Shown: in pieces, positions 45,632-54,021 of the stretch | Position numbering within the stretch: the first letter of the stretch is position 1 | Layout of the letters: every line of letters starts with the position of its first letter | NCBI RefSeq assembly: GCF_001310085.1 | Contig: NZ_CP012643.1 | Coordinates: 589,001 to 653,000 of the forward strand | DNA length: 64,000 bases | Origin: Rufibacter tibetensis | GTDB lineage: Bacteria; Bacteroidota; Bacteroidia; Cytophagales; Hymenobacteraceae | Reading direction: 5' to 3' | Program-made: the position numbers and the translations under genes | Notes under the pieces: model-generated | Told to the model about the DNA's origin: nothing | What the model saw: only the letters and a program-made list of their open reading frames with translations | Database searches by the model: none

Positions 45632-46144
45632 ATGGACAACACCTTCGGGTTACCAATCATCCCAGACAACGAAGAAGCACGGCTGGCAAAACTGCGCAGC
45701 CTAAACATTTTAGGCGGCTACCAAGAGGAAGGCCGTTTTAAACACATTGCCGCTATGGCCAGCCGCATGTTTGAAGTGCCCATAGCATTGATTAACCTGG
45801 TGGACAGCGAGGTGGTATGGACAAAAGCGAGTGCAGGCTTGGATGAAACCCCAGCAATACCCAGAGGTACCAGCCTTTGCTCCCTTGCAGTTCTTAAGGA
45901 TGAGCCTACCGTATTTGAGAACGCCAAGAGTGAGCCTTGCTTACTGGCAAACCCACTGGTAGTTGGGGAGTTTGGCTTACAATTTTATGCCGCCGCACCT
46001 CTTAAAACCTCTGACGGGTTCAACATTGGTGCCCTCTGCATCGTGGACAAAGAGCCAAGAACATTCAGTCAGGCAGAGCAGAAAGTTTTAGAAAATCTTG
46101 CCTCTATTGTGATGGAGGAGATAGAGAGAGGAAAATCTGATTAA
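45632..46144 (+). CDS. GAF-domain protein (small)
   Basis: 170 residues, one GAF domain and little else. It opens FGLPIIPDNEEARLAKLRSLNI, then MFEVPIALINLVDSEVVWTKA, SLCSLAVLK, PLVVGEFGLQFYAAAPLKT and ALCIVDKEPRTFSQAEQKVL. This matches free-standing GAF proteins that precede sensor kinases or PAS proteins in Bacteroidetes. No kinase or cyclase domain follows, so it may work as a small ligand or light-type sensor with a partner elsewhere. Its stop is immediately next to the stop of the convergent gene. Confidence 0.85.
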   Translation: MDNTFGLPIIPDNEEARLAKLRSLNILGGYQEEGRFKHIAAMASRMFEVPIALINLVDSEVVWTKASAGLDETPAIPRGTSLCSLAVLKDEPTVFENAKSEPCLLANPLVVGEFGLQFYAAAPLKTSDGFNIGALCIVDKEPRTFSQAEQKVLENLASIVMEEIERGKSD

Positions 46145-46546
46145 CTATCTTAACAGCCATGCTTCGGCATCCGCCTCCTTGTTTCTGATTTCGAACTCAT
46201 CGTCAATCCGCTGAATCAGCATCTCCATGGTCATGCTGGCGTAAATTGTTGTGGGCACTACGTAAGCCAAGTAACGAAGACCTGCCTTCCTCATTTGAGG
46301 AGCCCATTCATTCTGCGCCCATTCCAAGGCTAAATCCCATGACCCGATCACATGCTCATTGCTGTTGAGCAGCTTACGGTAGGGTTTCTCCTTGATCATC
46401 TCCAGGAACTTGTACCCACCTGCCTTTACAGTTTCTACCGCTTGTGAGCCGTACCAGTGGGCGTACACAATGGAAGTATTCTGATCCCTTCGGGCTCGGA
46501 AATAGACATCCCCAAAAACTCTCTTCAGCTCTACCTGATCTTCCAT
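46145..46546 (-). CDS. uncharacterised STAS/SpoIIAA-like protein, paralog 1
   Basis: 133 residues, no signal peptide or membrane helix. It shares a layout with the gene at 46560-47018: an early aromatic stretch (VYAHWYGSQAVETVKAGGYK), a central LLNSNEHVIGSWDLALEWAQNEW and a terminal helix rich in acidic residues. The pattern resembles SpoIIAA-like or STAS-like small proteins that are widespread, uncharacterised, in Hymenobacteraceae (memory, not searched). The two genes are 13 bases apart and read in the same direction. Function unknown. Confidence 0.7.
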   Translation of the reverse strand: MEDQVELKRVFGDVYFRARRDQNTSIVYAHWYGSQAVETVKAGGYKFLEMIKEKPYRKLLNSNEHVIGSWDLALEWAQNEWAPQMRKAGLRYLAYVVPTTIYASMTMEMLIQRIDDEFEIRNKEADAEAWLLR

Positions 46547-46559
46547 AAAATGTCTTTTC

Positions 46560-47018
46560 CTACCTGTTCAAGATCCTTTTCCTAAGGGAATACTGCTGAA
46601 GCCACTGCTGGGCTTTGCCCAAACTGTCAAATATCTGTACCTCAAATGCTGTGATGGAAGAATAGAAATTATTAGCCGTAACCTCGGCAAAAGACTCAGG
46701 GGTAGTAATAAGGGCGAAATGCTCCACTCCTGCAACGGCAGCCTGCGGACTCCACTCGTTCACCACCCATGAGAGGGAGTGATCCCAACCCCCAACCACA
46801 CGGCTGGTGTCATTCAATACACAGGTAAAGCCTGAGTTCCTCACGGCCTCCGTGTACGCCAGCGCGCCCGTCCGCACATTGTCCTCTGTTAGGTAGCCAA
46901 ACCAGTCAGTGTGCACCCACCTGTTCACCCGGTCAACTGTTACATTCAAAAAAGCTTTGCCGAAGATGTTTTTGTACTCTTGTGTCATACTGCGGGCAAA
47001 AACGGCTTCCAAACCCAT
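46560..47018 (-). CDS. uncharacterised STAS/SpoIIAA-like protein, paralog 2
   Basis: 152 residues from the ATG at 47018 (an ATG at 46988 is possible). It has VNRWVHTDWFGYLTEDNVRTGALAY-like and CVLNDTSRVVGGWDHSLSWV segments that match the layout of paralog 1 (EHVIGSWDLALEWAQNEW versus SRVVGGWDHSLSWVVNEW). The pair shares a N-x2-V-x-G-x-W-D core. Soluble and cytoplasmic. Genes are 13 bases apart, so they are co-transcribed. No catalytic motif is visible. Confidence 0.7.
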   Translation of the reverse strand: MGLEAVFARSMTQEYKNIFGKAFLNVTVDRVNRWVHTDWFGYLTEDNVRTGALAYTEAVRNSGFTCVLNDTSRVVGGWDHSLSWVVNEWSPQAAVAGVEHFALITTPESFAEVTANNFYSSITAFEVQIFDSLGKAQQWLQQYSLRKRILNR

Positions 47019-47249
47019 AAGGTTACAGGAGAGCTAACCCAGCATAACTTCATCCTTTCTTCCCTCCATTTGATCAATGGCTCTGGCCAACAATTCACGT
47101 AGATTTGGCGCCTGTTCTCCAGATAAGCTTTAGTACGTACCAGGTGCTGCTACTTCAAAACACGTCTTATGTGTTGCTTTTTAAGCCCAGGCAGGGCTGC
47201 AAGATGGTTATTTTCTAATAAGGTCTTCTGGAGAATTAAGACCAAAACA

Positions 47250-47281
47250 AAAAGCCCTGCAAGTAAACTTACAGGGCTTTT
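47250..47281 (-). terminator. terminator of tRNA-Ser
   Basis: Stem AAAAGCCCTG / CAGGGCTTTT (47250-47259 with 47272-47281), with an inner AAGT/ACTT pairing in the loop. It lies 11 bases past the 3' end of the tRNA on the minus strand and is followed by a U-rich stretch (TTTTTGTTTT). Confidence 0.85.
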
Positions 47282-47291
47282 GATATTCAAG

Positions 47292-47376
47292 CAGAGAGAG
47301 AGGGATTCGAACCCCCGGACCCGCAAAGGTCAACGGTTTTCAAGACCGCCGCAATCGACCACTCTGCCATCTCTCT
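47292..47376 (-). tRNA. tRNA-Ser(UGA)
   Basis: 85 bases. Seven-base acceptor pairs (AGAGAGA with TCTCTCT), discriminator G, T-loop TTCGAAT, an anticodon loop CTTGAAA with anticodon TGA and a long variable arm typical of serine tRNAs. CCA is not encoded. Confidence 0.95.
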
Positions 47377-47594
47377 AAATGTGACACAAAAGTAATGGAT
47401 GAAAGTGTACCTGTCAATAGGCAAAGACGCATTTTTCTAAAATTAGTCTGATATTTTTTCAATCCATCTCCTTAATCCTTGAAAGTCACCGCTGTACTTC
47501 CAAAATATTTTTTCAGCTAAAATCCTTGCCTGCCTTATCCAAAATGAAGACAGAAGTGCTTTTAACCTGTTTTACCAAAACGACTCTCAAAAGG

Positions 47595-48524
47595 CTACAC
47601 CTTTCCTTTCACCAAACGCTTGGTTAAGGCATCTATGCTGATGTTAACCTCAAAGCCCACAATCAAGCTCATGCATACAAAATCGAGCCAGACCATCAAA
47701 CCAATTAGGGCGCCAATAGAACCGTAGAATTTGTTGTAAGAATCAAACTTGCCTATGTAGAGCGAGAACAACCAGGAAACCAAAAAGATGAGCACAGTAG
47801 CTACAATGGATCCCGCTGAGACAAATGGCCATTTGTCATGCACCGCCGGTACGTAGTAATAGATCATGGAGGTGGCCAGGAAGAACAGCAGCACTACAGC
47901 TACATATTTCACCGAGACAATAAGGCCATAGGTAAACGACTCCGTCACAATCTCATAGAACACCAGTGCATCCAGAATGTACGTCCCGAAGAAGATAGCG
48001 CCAATGGCCAGAAACAAGATCAACGCCAGAGCAATGGTCAGCAGGGTGGCAATCATCCGCTTGCGGAGGTACGTACGCCGGCGGAAGGTTTTGTATTTCT
48101 TGTCAAAGGCATCCATGAGGCTCATGATGCCGTTGGTGGACAGCACCAGAGCAAAAAGAAAACCGAAGGATAGCAAGCCTCCCCTAGGTTTGTTCACGAT
48201 GTCTTCAATGGTATCTGCGGCAACCACGTAGATTTCAGACGGCATGATGTCTCCTAGCAAGGTTAAGATATCACGGTCCAGGTGCCCTACCGGAATGTAA
48301 GGTATGAGCGTGAACAAAAAGATAATAGTAGGAAAAATGGCTAGGGTAAAGTTGAAGGCCATGTACGAGGAGCGCTTAGTGAGCGAGTCCATTTTCAGCT
48401 CGTCCATCATCACCTTGAGCACATGGTACACAGACACCTGCTGCTCCCCAAAACGCAACCGCTTCAGGAAAACAATCAAATGCCGGTACCACCGGTATTG
48501 GCCCAGGTGCTGCGAAACGCTCAT
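47595..48524 (-). CDS. YihY/virulence factor BrkB-family membrane protein
   Basis: 309 residues with about six membrane helices: KRSSYMAFNFTLAIFPTIIFLF, LLSFGFLFALVLSTNGIMSLMDAF, ATLLTIALALILFLAIGAIFFGTYIL, KYVAVVLLFFLATSMIYYYVPAV and a C-terminal FYGSIGALIGLMVWLDFVCM. These match the YihY (formerly RNase BN) family, function unknown. Starts with ATGA overlapping the stop of the thioesterase gene by four bases, so the two are translationally coupled. Confidence 0.9.
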   Translation of the reverse strand: MSVSQHLGQYRWYRHLIVFLKRLRFGEQQVSVYHVLKVMMDELKMDSLTKRSSYMAFNFTLAIFPTIIFLFTLIPYIPVGHLDRDILTLLGDIMPSEIYVVAADTIEDIVNKPRGGLLSFGFLFALVLSTNGIMSLMDAFDKKYKTFRRRTYLRKRMIATLLTIALALILFLAIGAIFFGTYILDALVFYEIVTESFTYGLIVSVKYVAVVLLFFLATSMIYYYVPAVHDKWPFVSAGSIVATVLIFLVSWLFSLYIGKFDSYNKFYGSIGALIGLMVWLDFVCMSLIVGFEVNISIDALTKRLVKGKV

Positions 48525-48934
48525 GCCGTAAAATGAGGATCTATTTTGTCATGGATGTACCGGGGAATAGCCGTGGGCCGGTTGCTTTTCATGTCTACAA
48601 ATACCATGGTGGTTTCCCCTATGTTCAGAAGTTCCTGGGCTTCATTGTACACTTCGTACTCAAACTTGATGCGGGCGCCTTTGGGCTTCTCTTTCAGGAA
48701 AAGCTTTACGGTGAGCAGATCATCGTACCGCGCCGGCCTGATGTATTTGCACCGCAGTTCCATCACCGGCATCATTACGCCTTCGGCCTCCATCTCTTTG
48801 TAGCTGATGCCCAACTGCCGGAACGTCTCGGTACGGGCTACTTCATAATAGGCGCCGTAGTTTCCATAATAGACGTAACCCATTTGGTCTGTTTCGGCGT
48901 AGCGCACGCGTATCTGTACTTCTGAGGTAAACAA
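48521..48934 (-). CDS. acyl-CoA thioesterase (YbgC/FadM hotdog family)
   Basis: 137 residues, single hotdog domain. The catalytic Asp lies in RYAETDQMGYVYYGNY, which matches the YbgC-type AETDxxGxVxxxxY motif. FLKEKPKGARIKFEYEVYN and TTMVFVDMKSNRPTAIP are the usual late strands. Cleaves acyl-CoA thioesters in the cytoplasm. No ATG is available; the frame starts at TTG 48934. Overlaps yihY by four bases. Confidence 0.88.
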   Translation of the reverse strand: MFTSEVQIRVRYAETDQMGYVYYGNYGAYYEVARTETFRQLGISYKEMEAEGVMMPVMELRCKYIRPARYDDLLTVKLFLKEKPKGARIKFEYEVYNEAQELLNIGETTMVFVDMKSNRPTAIPRYIHDKIDPHFTA

Positions 48935-49057
48935 AGTCTTTCTTATTCTATAAATATAAAATGAAACCTGCTTTGGGGCTATTTAGACAAAACTGGCTCC
49001 AAAACATACAAGCCCCTGATCAAACATTCACTCTTATCTAGGGTTGCCAGGGAAACA

Positions 49058-49705
49058 TTACTGAATCATGCGGCCCGCATGCAGCAGTTCTTCTGTAGGG
49101 TTATACGTGGCATTCAGCAGCACAGCATACTCCTCAACAGTTTCCCGGAAGCCGACTGCTTTTCTGCGGGCGTTCACGTTTTTGCTGTCGGCTATTGGCC
49201 AGATGCCGTTGGAACCATCTTCCCGGTTCATGGAAGTTGCCTGCGTACCGTACATTTGCTTTTTGCCTTGAAACATAAGCAAACGGTCTTCCATCATAGC
49301 TGCCGACGTTCTGCTTGCTTCTCCTTTCTGTGCCATCTCCTGCAATTCTGGCAGGTACTTTTCTATCACGGCAGAAGGTGCGTGCTGTACCACTAAAAAC
49401 AAGCCGTCAGATGCCTTCTTCCCTATCTTGCTTTTGGGCAGCCAACCGTACTGCTGCAAAATTTTCTGTACCTGAAGCTGATTCACCGAATCTACCTGCC
49501 TCATTTTCAGAAAAAAAGCATTTCTATCCTCTTCCTTCACATCATTAAATCCTTGGCGGACAGACTGGTCCACATCATGGATTTTCTCTAACTCTGCACT
49601 TAAAACATCATACGGAACTGGCACAGGTGCTTTCTGTTCAGTTTGTCCGCACCCAGCCATAATAGAACACCAGGAAAGCAGAAGTAAAGAGACAGCTTTT
49701 CTCAT
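49058..49705 (-). CDS. lipoprotein with DUF6624-like domain
   Basis: About 215 residues from ATG 49705, which leads into a lipoprotein signal (KAVSLLLLSWCSIMAGC); the ATG at 49729 would give an over-long leader. After the lipobox the protein is helical, with the conserved core QILQQYGWLPKSKIG-like (QKILQQYGWLPKSKIGKKAS), FLVVQHAPSAVIEKYLP, MMEDRLLMFQGKKQMYGTQA and NVNARRKAVGFRETVEEY. This resembles DUF6624 (bacterial, unknown function). Probably anchored to the inner side of the outer membrane. Confidence 0.7.
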   Translation of the reverse strand: MRKAVSLLLLSWCSIMAGCGQTEQKAPVPVPYDVLSAELEKIHDVDQSVRQGFNDVKEEDRNAFFLKMRQVDSVNQLQVQKILQQYGWLPKSKIGKKASDGLFLVVQHAPSAVIEKYLPELQEMAQKGEASRTSAAMMEDRLLMFQGKKQMYGTQATSMNREDGSNGIWPIADSKNVNARRKAVGFRETVEEYAVLLNATYNPTEELLHAGRMIQ

Positions 49706-49774
49706 ATAAGATTGATACCCAAGAAACACCTTATTTTAAACCTAATTAAAGAAAACTGCCTTAAAACACTTGTG

Positions 49775-50863
49775 CTATCGCATGATGTTTCGTTGGTTCA
49801 TGGCCGCATGGAAACGTTGGGCGTTCCGGCGGTGCTCAGCCTCCGTGACGGCAAACGCGTGGTATCCAGAGAAATCTTCCTTCGCGCAGAAATACAGGTA
49901 CTCATGGCTTTCTGGGTTCAGGACGGCGTTGATAGACGTGATAGACGGCAAGTTGATGGGCCCCGGAGGTAAACCCTTATTCAGGTAAGTATTGTACGGC
50001 GATGGCGTTCTCAGGTGCACGTTGAGTACGCGCCGGATGGTGAAATCGCCGGTGGCGTATACCACGGTTGGATCGGCTTGAAGGGGCATGTTGCGCTCCA
50101 GGCGGTTCAGGTAAACGCCCGCAATGCGGGGCCGCTCATCTGCGTGCACGGACTGTTCCGCCTGCACAATGGACGCCAAAATGGACACTTCTTTCTGCGA
50201 CAATCCTACATCCTTGGCTTTGGCTTTACGCTCCTGGGTCCAGAAGCTGTCGTATTCTTTTTTCATGCGCTCCATCATCTCCGGGGCCGAGGTGGTCCAG
50301 TACATCTCATAAGTGTTCGGGATGAACATGGTGAGAATGGTAGTAGTGTCAAAGCCCAGTTTCTGGGTGTAAGAAGGGCTGTTGAGCAGCGAATCAATCT
50401 CAGCGGGAGAAGAATCAATGAAAGTGCTGAGCTTCTGGGCCAAATCTTTTTTGAGGCGCACGTTGGTGTACGTCAACTTCACGGGGTCCTGGTCGCCGGA
50501 CCGAAGTTTGGCCACCAAGCGGTAGTTGGTTTCGCCGTTTTTCAGTTCGTAACGGCCTGGTTTCACCAGTTCGGGGTAGTCCATCAACTTGGCCATAAAC
50601 CGGAACGAGAGGCGGTCTATGATCACCTTTTTAGAGTCTATAGAGTCCATGGCCTGCTCATAGGTAGCTCCTCGCGGGATAAGCACGTACACCGGTTCGC
50701 CTTTGACTTCCACATTAGCAGTGTAGACAATCTGGTAAGCGTAGTAAGAGAAGCACACAAACAGGAACATCAGCACCACCAGGACATAGGTCCATTTGCT
50801 AGTCTTGTAGGGCTTGCGCGGTCCTCTGGGGCCGCGTTTGGCAGGTATGTTTTGTTCTGACAT
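49775..50863 (-). CDS. mltG: endolytic murein transglycosylase MltG
   Basis: About 362 residues from ATG 50863; a TTG nine bases upstream is also in frame. A membrane helix (about 27-47, WTYVLVVLMFLFVCFSYYAY) anchors the protein. A LysM-like region follows (EVKGEPVYVLIPRGATYEQA), then the YceG domain: ILASIVQAEQSVHADERPRI with the catalytic-site Glu in place, AGVYLNRLERNMPLQADPTV and a terminal PPGPINLPSITSINAVLNPE. It cuts glycan strands near the membrane to terminate their growth. Confidence 0.92.
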   Translation of the reverse strand: MSEQNIPAKRGPRGPRKPYKTSKWTYVLVVLMFLFVCFSYYAYQIVYTANVEVKGEPVYVLIPRGATYEQAMDSIDSKKVIIDRLSFRFMAKLMDYPELVKPGRYELKNGETNYRLVAKLRSGDQDPVKLTYTNVRLKKDLAQKLSTFIDSSPAEIDSLLNSPSYTQKLGFDTTTILTMFIPNTYEMYWTTSAPEMMERMKKEYDSFWTQERKAKAKDVGLSQKEVSILASIVQAEQSVHADERPRIAGVYLNRLERNMPLQADPTVVYATGDFTIRRVLNVHLRTPSPYNTYLNKGLPPGPINLPSITSINAVLNPESHEYLYFCAKEDFSGYHAFAVTEAEHRRNAQRFHAAMNQRNIMR

Positions 50864-51134
50864 AGGAGACAAAGGTACAAAATATTGGGTGAATGAGAGA
50901 TTGCCTGCAGGAGTGAATGTTGGCGGTTCAAGCCAGGAGCTTCAGGTACCAGAAGAGGCAAATTCCGCTTTGGGTCTCCTTTTGGAAATCTGGCCTGAAA
51001 ACGCAAATTTTGATTCAAGCGTATGGGTAAGCATGGCACAGAATACTTGCAGGATAATCCTGAGGTTTTAGCTCGCCCAGTTTTCTATTCCATAGACTTC
51101 ATTCACTCATTCAAACACTCTCGCACTCATTCAT

Positions 51135-51764
51135 ATGGCACAGGCTACTCTACTCAAGATTCACCCAGACAACCCCCAACAAAAAGCTATTGCGCAGGCA
51201 GTGGAGATTCTACGAAAAGGCGGGTTGGTGATTTATCCTACTGACACTATTTATGGATTGGGGTGTGACCTGCACAATGCGCGCGCCGTGGAGCGGCTCT
51301 GCCAAATCAGGGGTTTGAACCCGGCGAAAGCGCATTTGTCTTTCATATGCCATGACCTTACCCATATTTCTGATTACGCCAGAATCTCTACCCAAACCTA
51401 CAAAGTTATGAAGAAGGCCTTGCCGGGTCCGTTCACGTTCGTGCTGGAGGCGAGCAGCAAAGTGCCTAAGTTGGGTGGCAAGCGGAAAGACACCGTGGGA
51501 ATCAGGATTCCGGATAACAACATTCCTTTATCGCTGGTACGCGAGTTGGGCAACCCCATTGTGACTACGTCTATCCATGACGAGGACGAGGTAGTGGAAT
51601 ACACCACTGACCCGGAACTGATCTACGAGAAATACCGCAACCTGGTAGACCTGGTCATTGACGGAGGGTTCGGGAATAACGTGGCCTCCACGGTGGTCAA
51701 CTGCGAAAACGACGAATATGAAATCATCCGGGCCGGCGCAGGTGATATTGAGCAATTCATCTAG
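51135..51764 (+). CDS. L-threonylcarbamoyladenylate synthase family (TsaC/YciO/Sua5-like)
   Basis: 209 residues, one YrdC domain. GGLVIYPTDTIYGLGCDL is the signature nucleotide-binding loop, followed by KAHLSFICHDL, LPGPFTFVLEAS, TVGIRIPDNNI and STVVNCENDEYEIIRAGAGD. The family makes threonylcarbamoyl-AMP for the t6A37 modification of tRNA, although the YciO branch has uncertain activity. Both are possible here. Ends in front of a strong terminator. Confidence 0.9.
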   Translation: MAQATLLKIHPDNPQQKAIAQAVEILRKGGLVIYPTDTIYGLGCDLHNARAVERLCQIRGLNPAKAHLSFICHDLTHISDYARISTQTYKVMKKALPGPFTFVLEASSKVPKLGGKRKDTVGIRIPDNNIPLSLVRELGNPIVTTSIHDEDEVVEYTTDPELIYEKYRNLVDLVIDGGFGNNVASTVVNCENDEYEIIRAGAGDIEQFI

Positions 51765-51821
51765 TGAAGTTCTTAGTATTGCGTCAGAATTGCTTTGGGC
51801 CTGTTTCCCGGAAATCAGCTT

Positions 51822-51864
51822 AAAAACAGAAAGAGGGACCGCCTTGGTCCCTCTTTCTGTTTTT
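51822..51864. terminator. bidirectional terminator between the TsaC-like and lipoprotein genes
   Basis: A perfect 19-bp stem (51822-51840 with 51846-51864), five-base loop GCCTT; arms start with AAAAA and end with TTTTT and lie between two convergent genes. Confidence 0.92.
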
Positions 51865-51877
51865 GGAAGTGCTGGCA

Positions 51878-52459
51878 TCAGCCGGTGATGTACACTCTAA
51901 CTTCAATGGCGCGTTGCTCCTGCTGGGAATTGTCTACCCGCGCCCTGAAGAACAACCGGATCACATCTCCCACGGCTAATGTGGGCAGCTGGGCATCTGA
52001 CAAAACCGCCGGAAGGTTCGCCGTAGAAATGTTGTAAGTAACCACATTGCCTGGCCCACCAGTGAGAGTGGTTGGAAGGTTCCCCGGAGTGTTTCGGGTG
52101 ACGGAATTTGGAGCCAGGCTGGCCGCTGCTGTTGGAACCGTAGGGCTGAAGTTAGGAGGTGTAGGCGTGCCATTCCGGTAACGCTGGCCGGTGACACTAG
52201 TCAGTTCCTGAATGGTTCTACCCTCCGGCACCTTTAGCTGGACAGAAATCTGCCCTGCCCCAATAGAGTTCTGCTTGATGATGTAGGCGTTGTCTTCCAT
52301 GCGAGCCACTCCGTTTGCCTCAGCAGCCTGCGGAAAAGTTATCGCCGCGGCCGGAATAGGGTCGGGATCAGTCAGGCCGTCATACTCATCGTTTTCACAG
52401 GCACTCAACCAAAGAAGCGCTACGCATAAGAAACTCAGGTATATCTTTTCGATTTTCAT
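51878..52459 (-). CDS. secreted lipoprotein, third gene of the SusCD operon
   Basis: About 193 residues from ATG 52459 (a TTG at 52468 is also in frame). The signal ends in a lipobox (LLWLSACEND). The mature part is low in charge and rich in Thr, Asn, Pro and Ala, with a beta-strand pattern (GQISVQLKVPEGRTI, FFRARVDNSQQEQRAIEVRV). It has no recognised domain. The gene lies 25 bases after the SusD-like gene and ends before a strong terminator, so it likely contributes to the same surface complex as a SusE-like partner. Confidence 0.7.
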   Translation of the reverse strand: MKIEKIYLSFLCVALLWLSACENDEYDGLTDPDPIPAAAITFPQAAEANGVARMEDNAYIIKQNSIGAGQISVQLKVPEGRTIQELTSVTGQRYRNGTPTPPNFSPTVPTAAASLAPNSVTRNTPGNLPTTLTGGPGNVVTYNISTANLPAVLSDAQLPTLAVGDVIRLFFRARVDNSQQEQRAIEVRVYITG

Positions 52460-52484
52460 ATCTTTCAAGTTTTAGGTCTGTTAA

Positions 52485-54002
52485 TTACTGCATCCACCAT
52501 ACTGGCACCAGGAAGCCCGCTGGATAGTCTCTGAGAGGCACATTCTCCTTGTTTGCCTGGATTTCATTTTGCACATATGGCCATCTGGTTGGAATTCGGT
52601 TCACCCCTGCCAAAGCATTCTGTGGCAAGACTAACCTTGGGTAGCCCGTGCGGCGGTAATCATTATAGGCTTCATAGGCGTTTCCGGCAGAAGACACCCA
52701 TTTGTCCCGAATGAGCACGTTCAGCTTCCCTTCAGTGGTGGGGTTTGCCGTAAAGGTCGCCACCCTAGAGTTGATGTAGGTAGTGGCATTCGCACTGAAG
52801 TTGGCCGGAGTATAGGTGGGGCCCAGGAAAGTGGAGATATCACTGAAATTAGTTCCCAGCGCCTGCCGATACAGGGTGGTGGGGTTGCCGGTGGTGCCCA
52901 GGGTAAGGGCCGCCTCGGCTAGCCAATAGTTGACCATGTAAGCGGTAATAAGGCGCATAGGTGCCTGATCATTGGCTACTGCCACGTTAACCGTTCCGTT
53001 AGCAGCCGTTTGTCCCCTGCCCACTATGTACAAACCCCAACGAGAACGGTTAGCAGCAGCGAAGTTCAGCACCGTATGCAGTCCATTATCATAGCTTACA
53101 TAGTTCCCGCCGGTTTGGGTGATGATCGTGGGTAAACGAGGATCATTCAGCACCTGCATGGAATCGAGGAACCTCGTACTCACAATCATGTCGTTGGGGC
53201 GGGTTAAATGATTGTACATGTACAAAGGATTCTGCGCCCCTGATGAAGAAAAGAACGGCACGTTGAAGTTATCTGCGTTGGAGGTAATGAGTCTGTTTTG
53301 GGCAATCAGTTCATTGATTCGGGCAGTAGCAGTAGCGGCGTCTTTTTTCCGGCTCTGGAGATAGATTTTAAGCTTGATGGAGTTGGCTACTCTAATCCAT
53401 TTATCCACCACCCCTCCATAAATAAGATCTCCTTCTGAAGCAGCTATCACATTCGTCTTGCCAAGGTCAGTAATGGCTTCATTCAGCATAGTGATGATGC
53501 TGGCATAAACCTCCTGCTGCGGATCATAGTTTGGATTGGGTGCTGCGTCAAAGGTAAGCGCCTGCGAGAAGGGCACATCTCCCCATAAATCTGTGGTCAC
53601 CGTCCAGACATATGCTTCCAGAACACCCGCCATGCCCGCATGCACGAAGTTGCCTTCTTCTCTGCCCTGCACCCTCACCTGGCGTAAATCATCCAGAAGA
53701 TTCGCATAAATGGCGTTCCATTCATTGTTCAGGTCAGCAGGGCCAATGTTGTAGCGGTCATATGGGTCTGACTGGGTACCTGTGCCCGCCATCTGCTGCA
53801 TCCAGAGAGAACTTACCAACTGAACGGTGTTGCCCATCACAAATCCTACTCCCAGCTCGGCTCCCGGCAAGATGTACTGCACGCCAGAAGTAGGCAAGTT
53901 GTTGGGGTTGGTGTTTACATCCAGGAAATCATCACAGGAACTCACCACCGCCAACCCTACTGCCAACAGCATGATCTTTGAAACTCTTATAAATCTTTTC
54001 AT
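52485..54002 (-). CDS. SusD/RagB-family nutrient-binding outer-membrane lipoprotein
   Basis: 505 residues. Signal peptide with lipobox (MLLAVGLAVVSSCDDFLD) and then a SusD-like helical TPR fold: NPNNLPTSGVQYILPGAEL, WMQQMAGTGTQSDPYDRY, NNEWNAIYANLLDDLRQV, TDLWGDVPFSQAL and the terminal GVNRIPTRWPYVQNEIQAN. This matches the SusD-like_2 type that pairs with a SusC transporter. It captures the ligand at the cell surface and closes over the SusC barrel. Stop-start distances to its neighbours are 19 and 25 bases. Confidence 0.92.
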   Translation of the reverse strand: MKRFIRVSKIMLLAVGLAVVSSCDDFLDVNTNPNNLPTSGVQYILPGAELGVGFVMGNTVQLVSSLWMQQMAGTGTQSDPYDRYNIGPADLNNEWNAIYANLLDDLRQVRVQGREEGNFVHAGMAGVLEAYVWTVTTDLWGDVPFSQALTFDAAPNPNYDPQQEVYASIITMLNEAITDLGKTNVIAASEGDLIYGGVVDKWIRVANSIKLKIYLQSRKKDAATATARINELIAQNRLITSNADNFNVPFFSSSGAQNPLYMYNHLTRPNDMIVSTRFLDSMQVLNDPRLPTIITQTGGNYVSYDNGLHTVLNFAAANRSRWGLYIVGRGQTAANGTVNVAVANDQAPMRLITAYMVNYWLAEAALTLGTTGNPTTLYRQALGTNFSDISTFLGPTYTPANFSANATTYINSRVATFTANPTTEGKLNVLIRDKWVSSAGNAYEAYNDYRRTGYPRLVLPQNALAGVNRIPTRWPYVQNEIQANKENVPLRDYPAGFLVPVWWMQ

Positions 54003-54021
54003 AACAACGTTTCCTGAAGGG

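Noticed and set aside
47169-47378. Small frame overlapping the tRNA-Ser
   Set aside because: It is antisense to the tRNA and its terminator; the codon pattern is explained by the tRNA sequence.
50015-50860. 281-codon plus-strand frame
   Set aside because: It is the shadow of mltG on the other strand; mltG has all family motifs, this frame has none.
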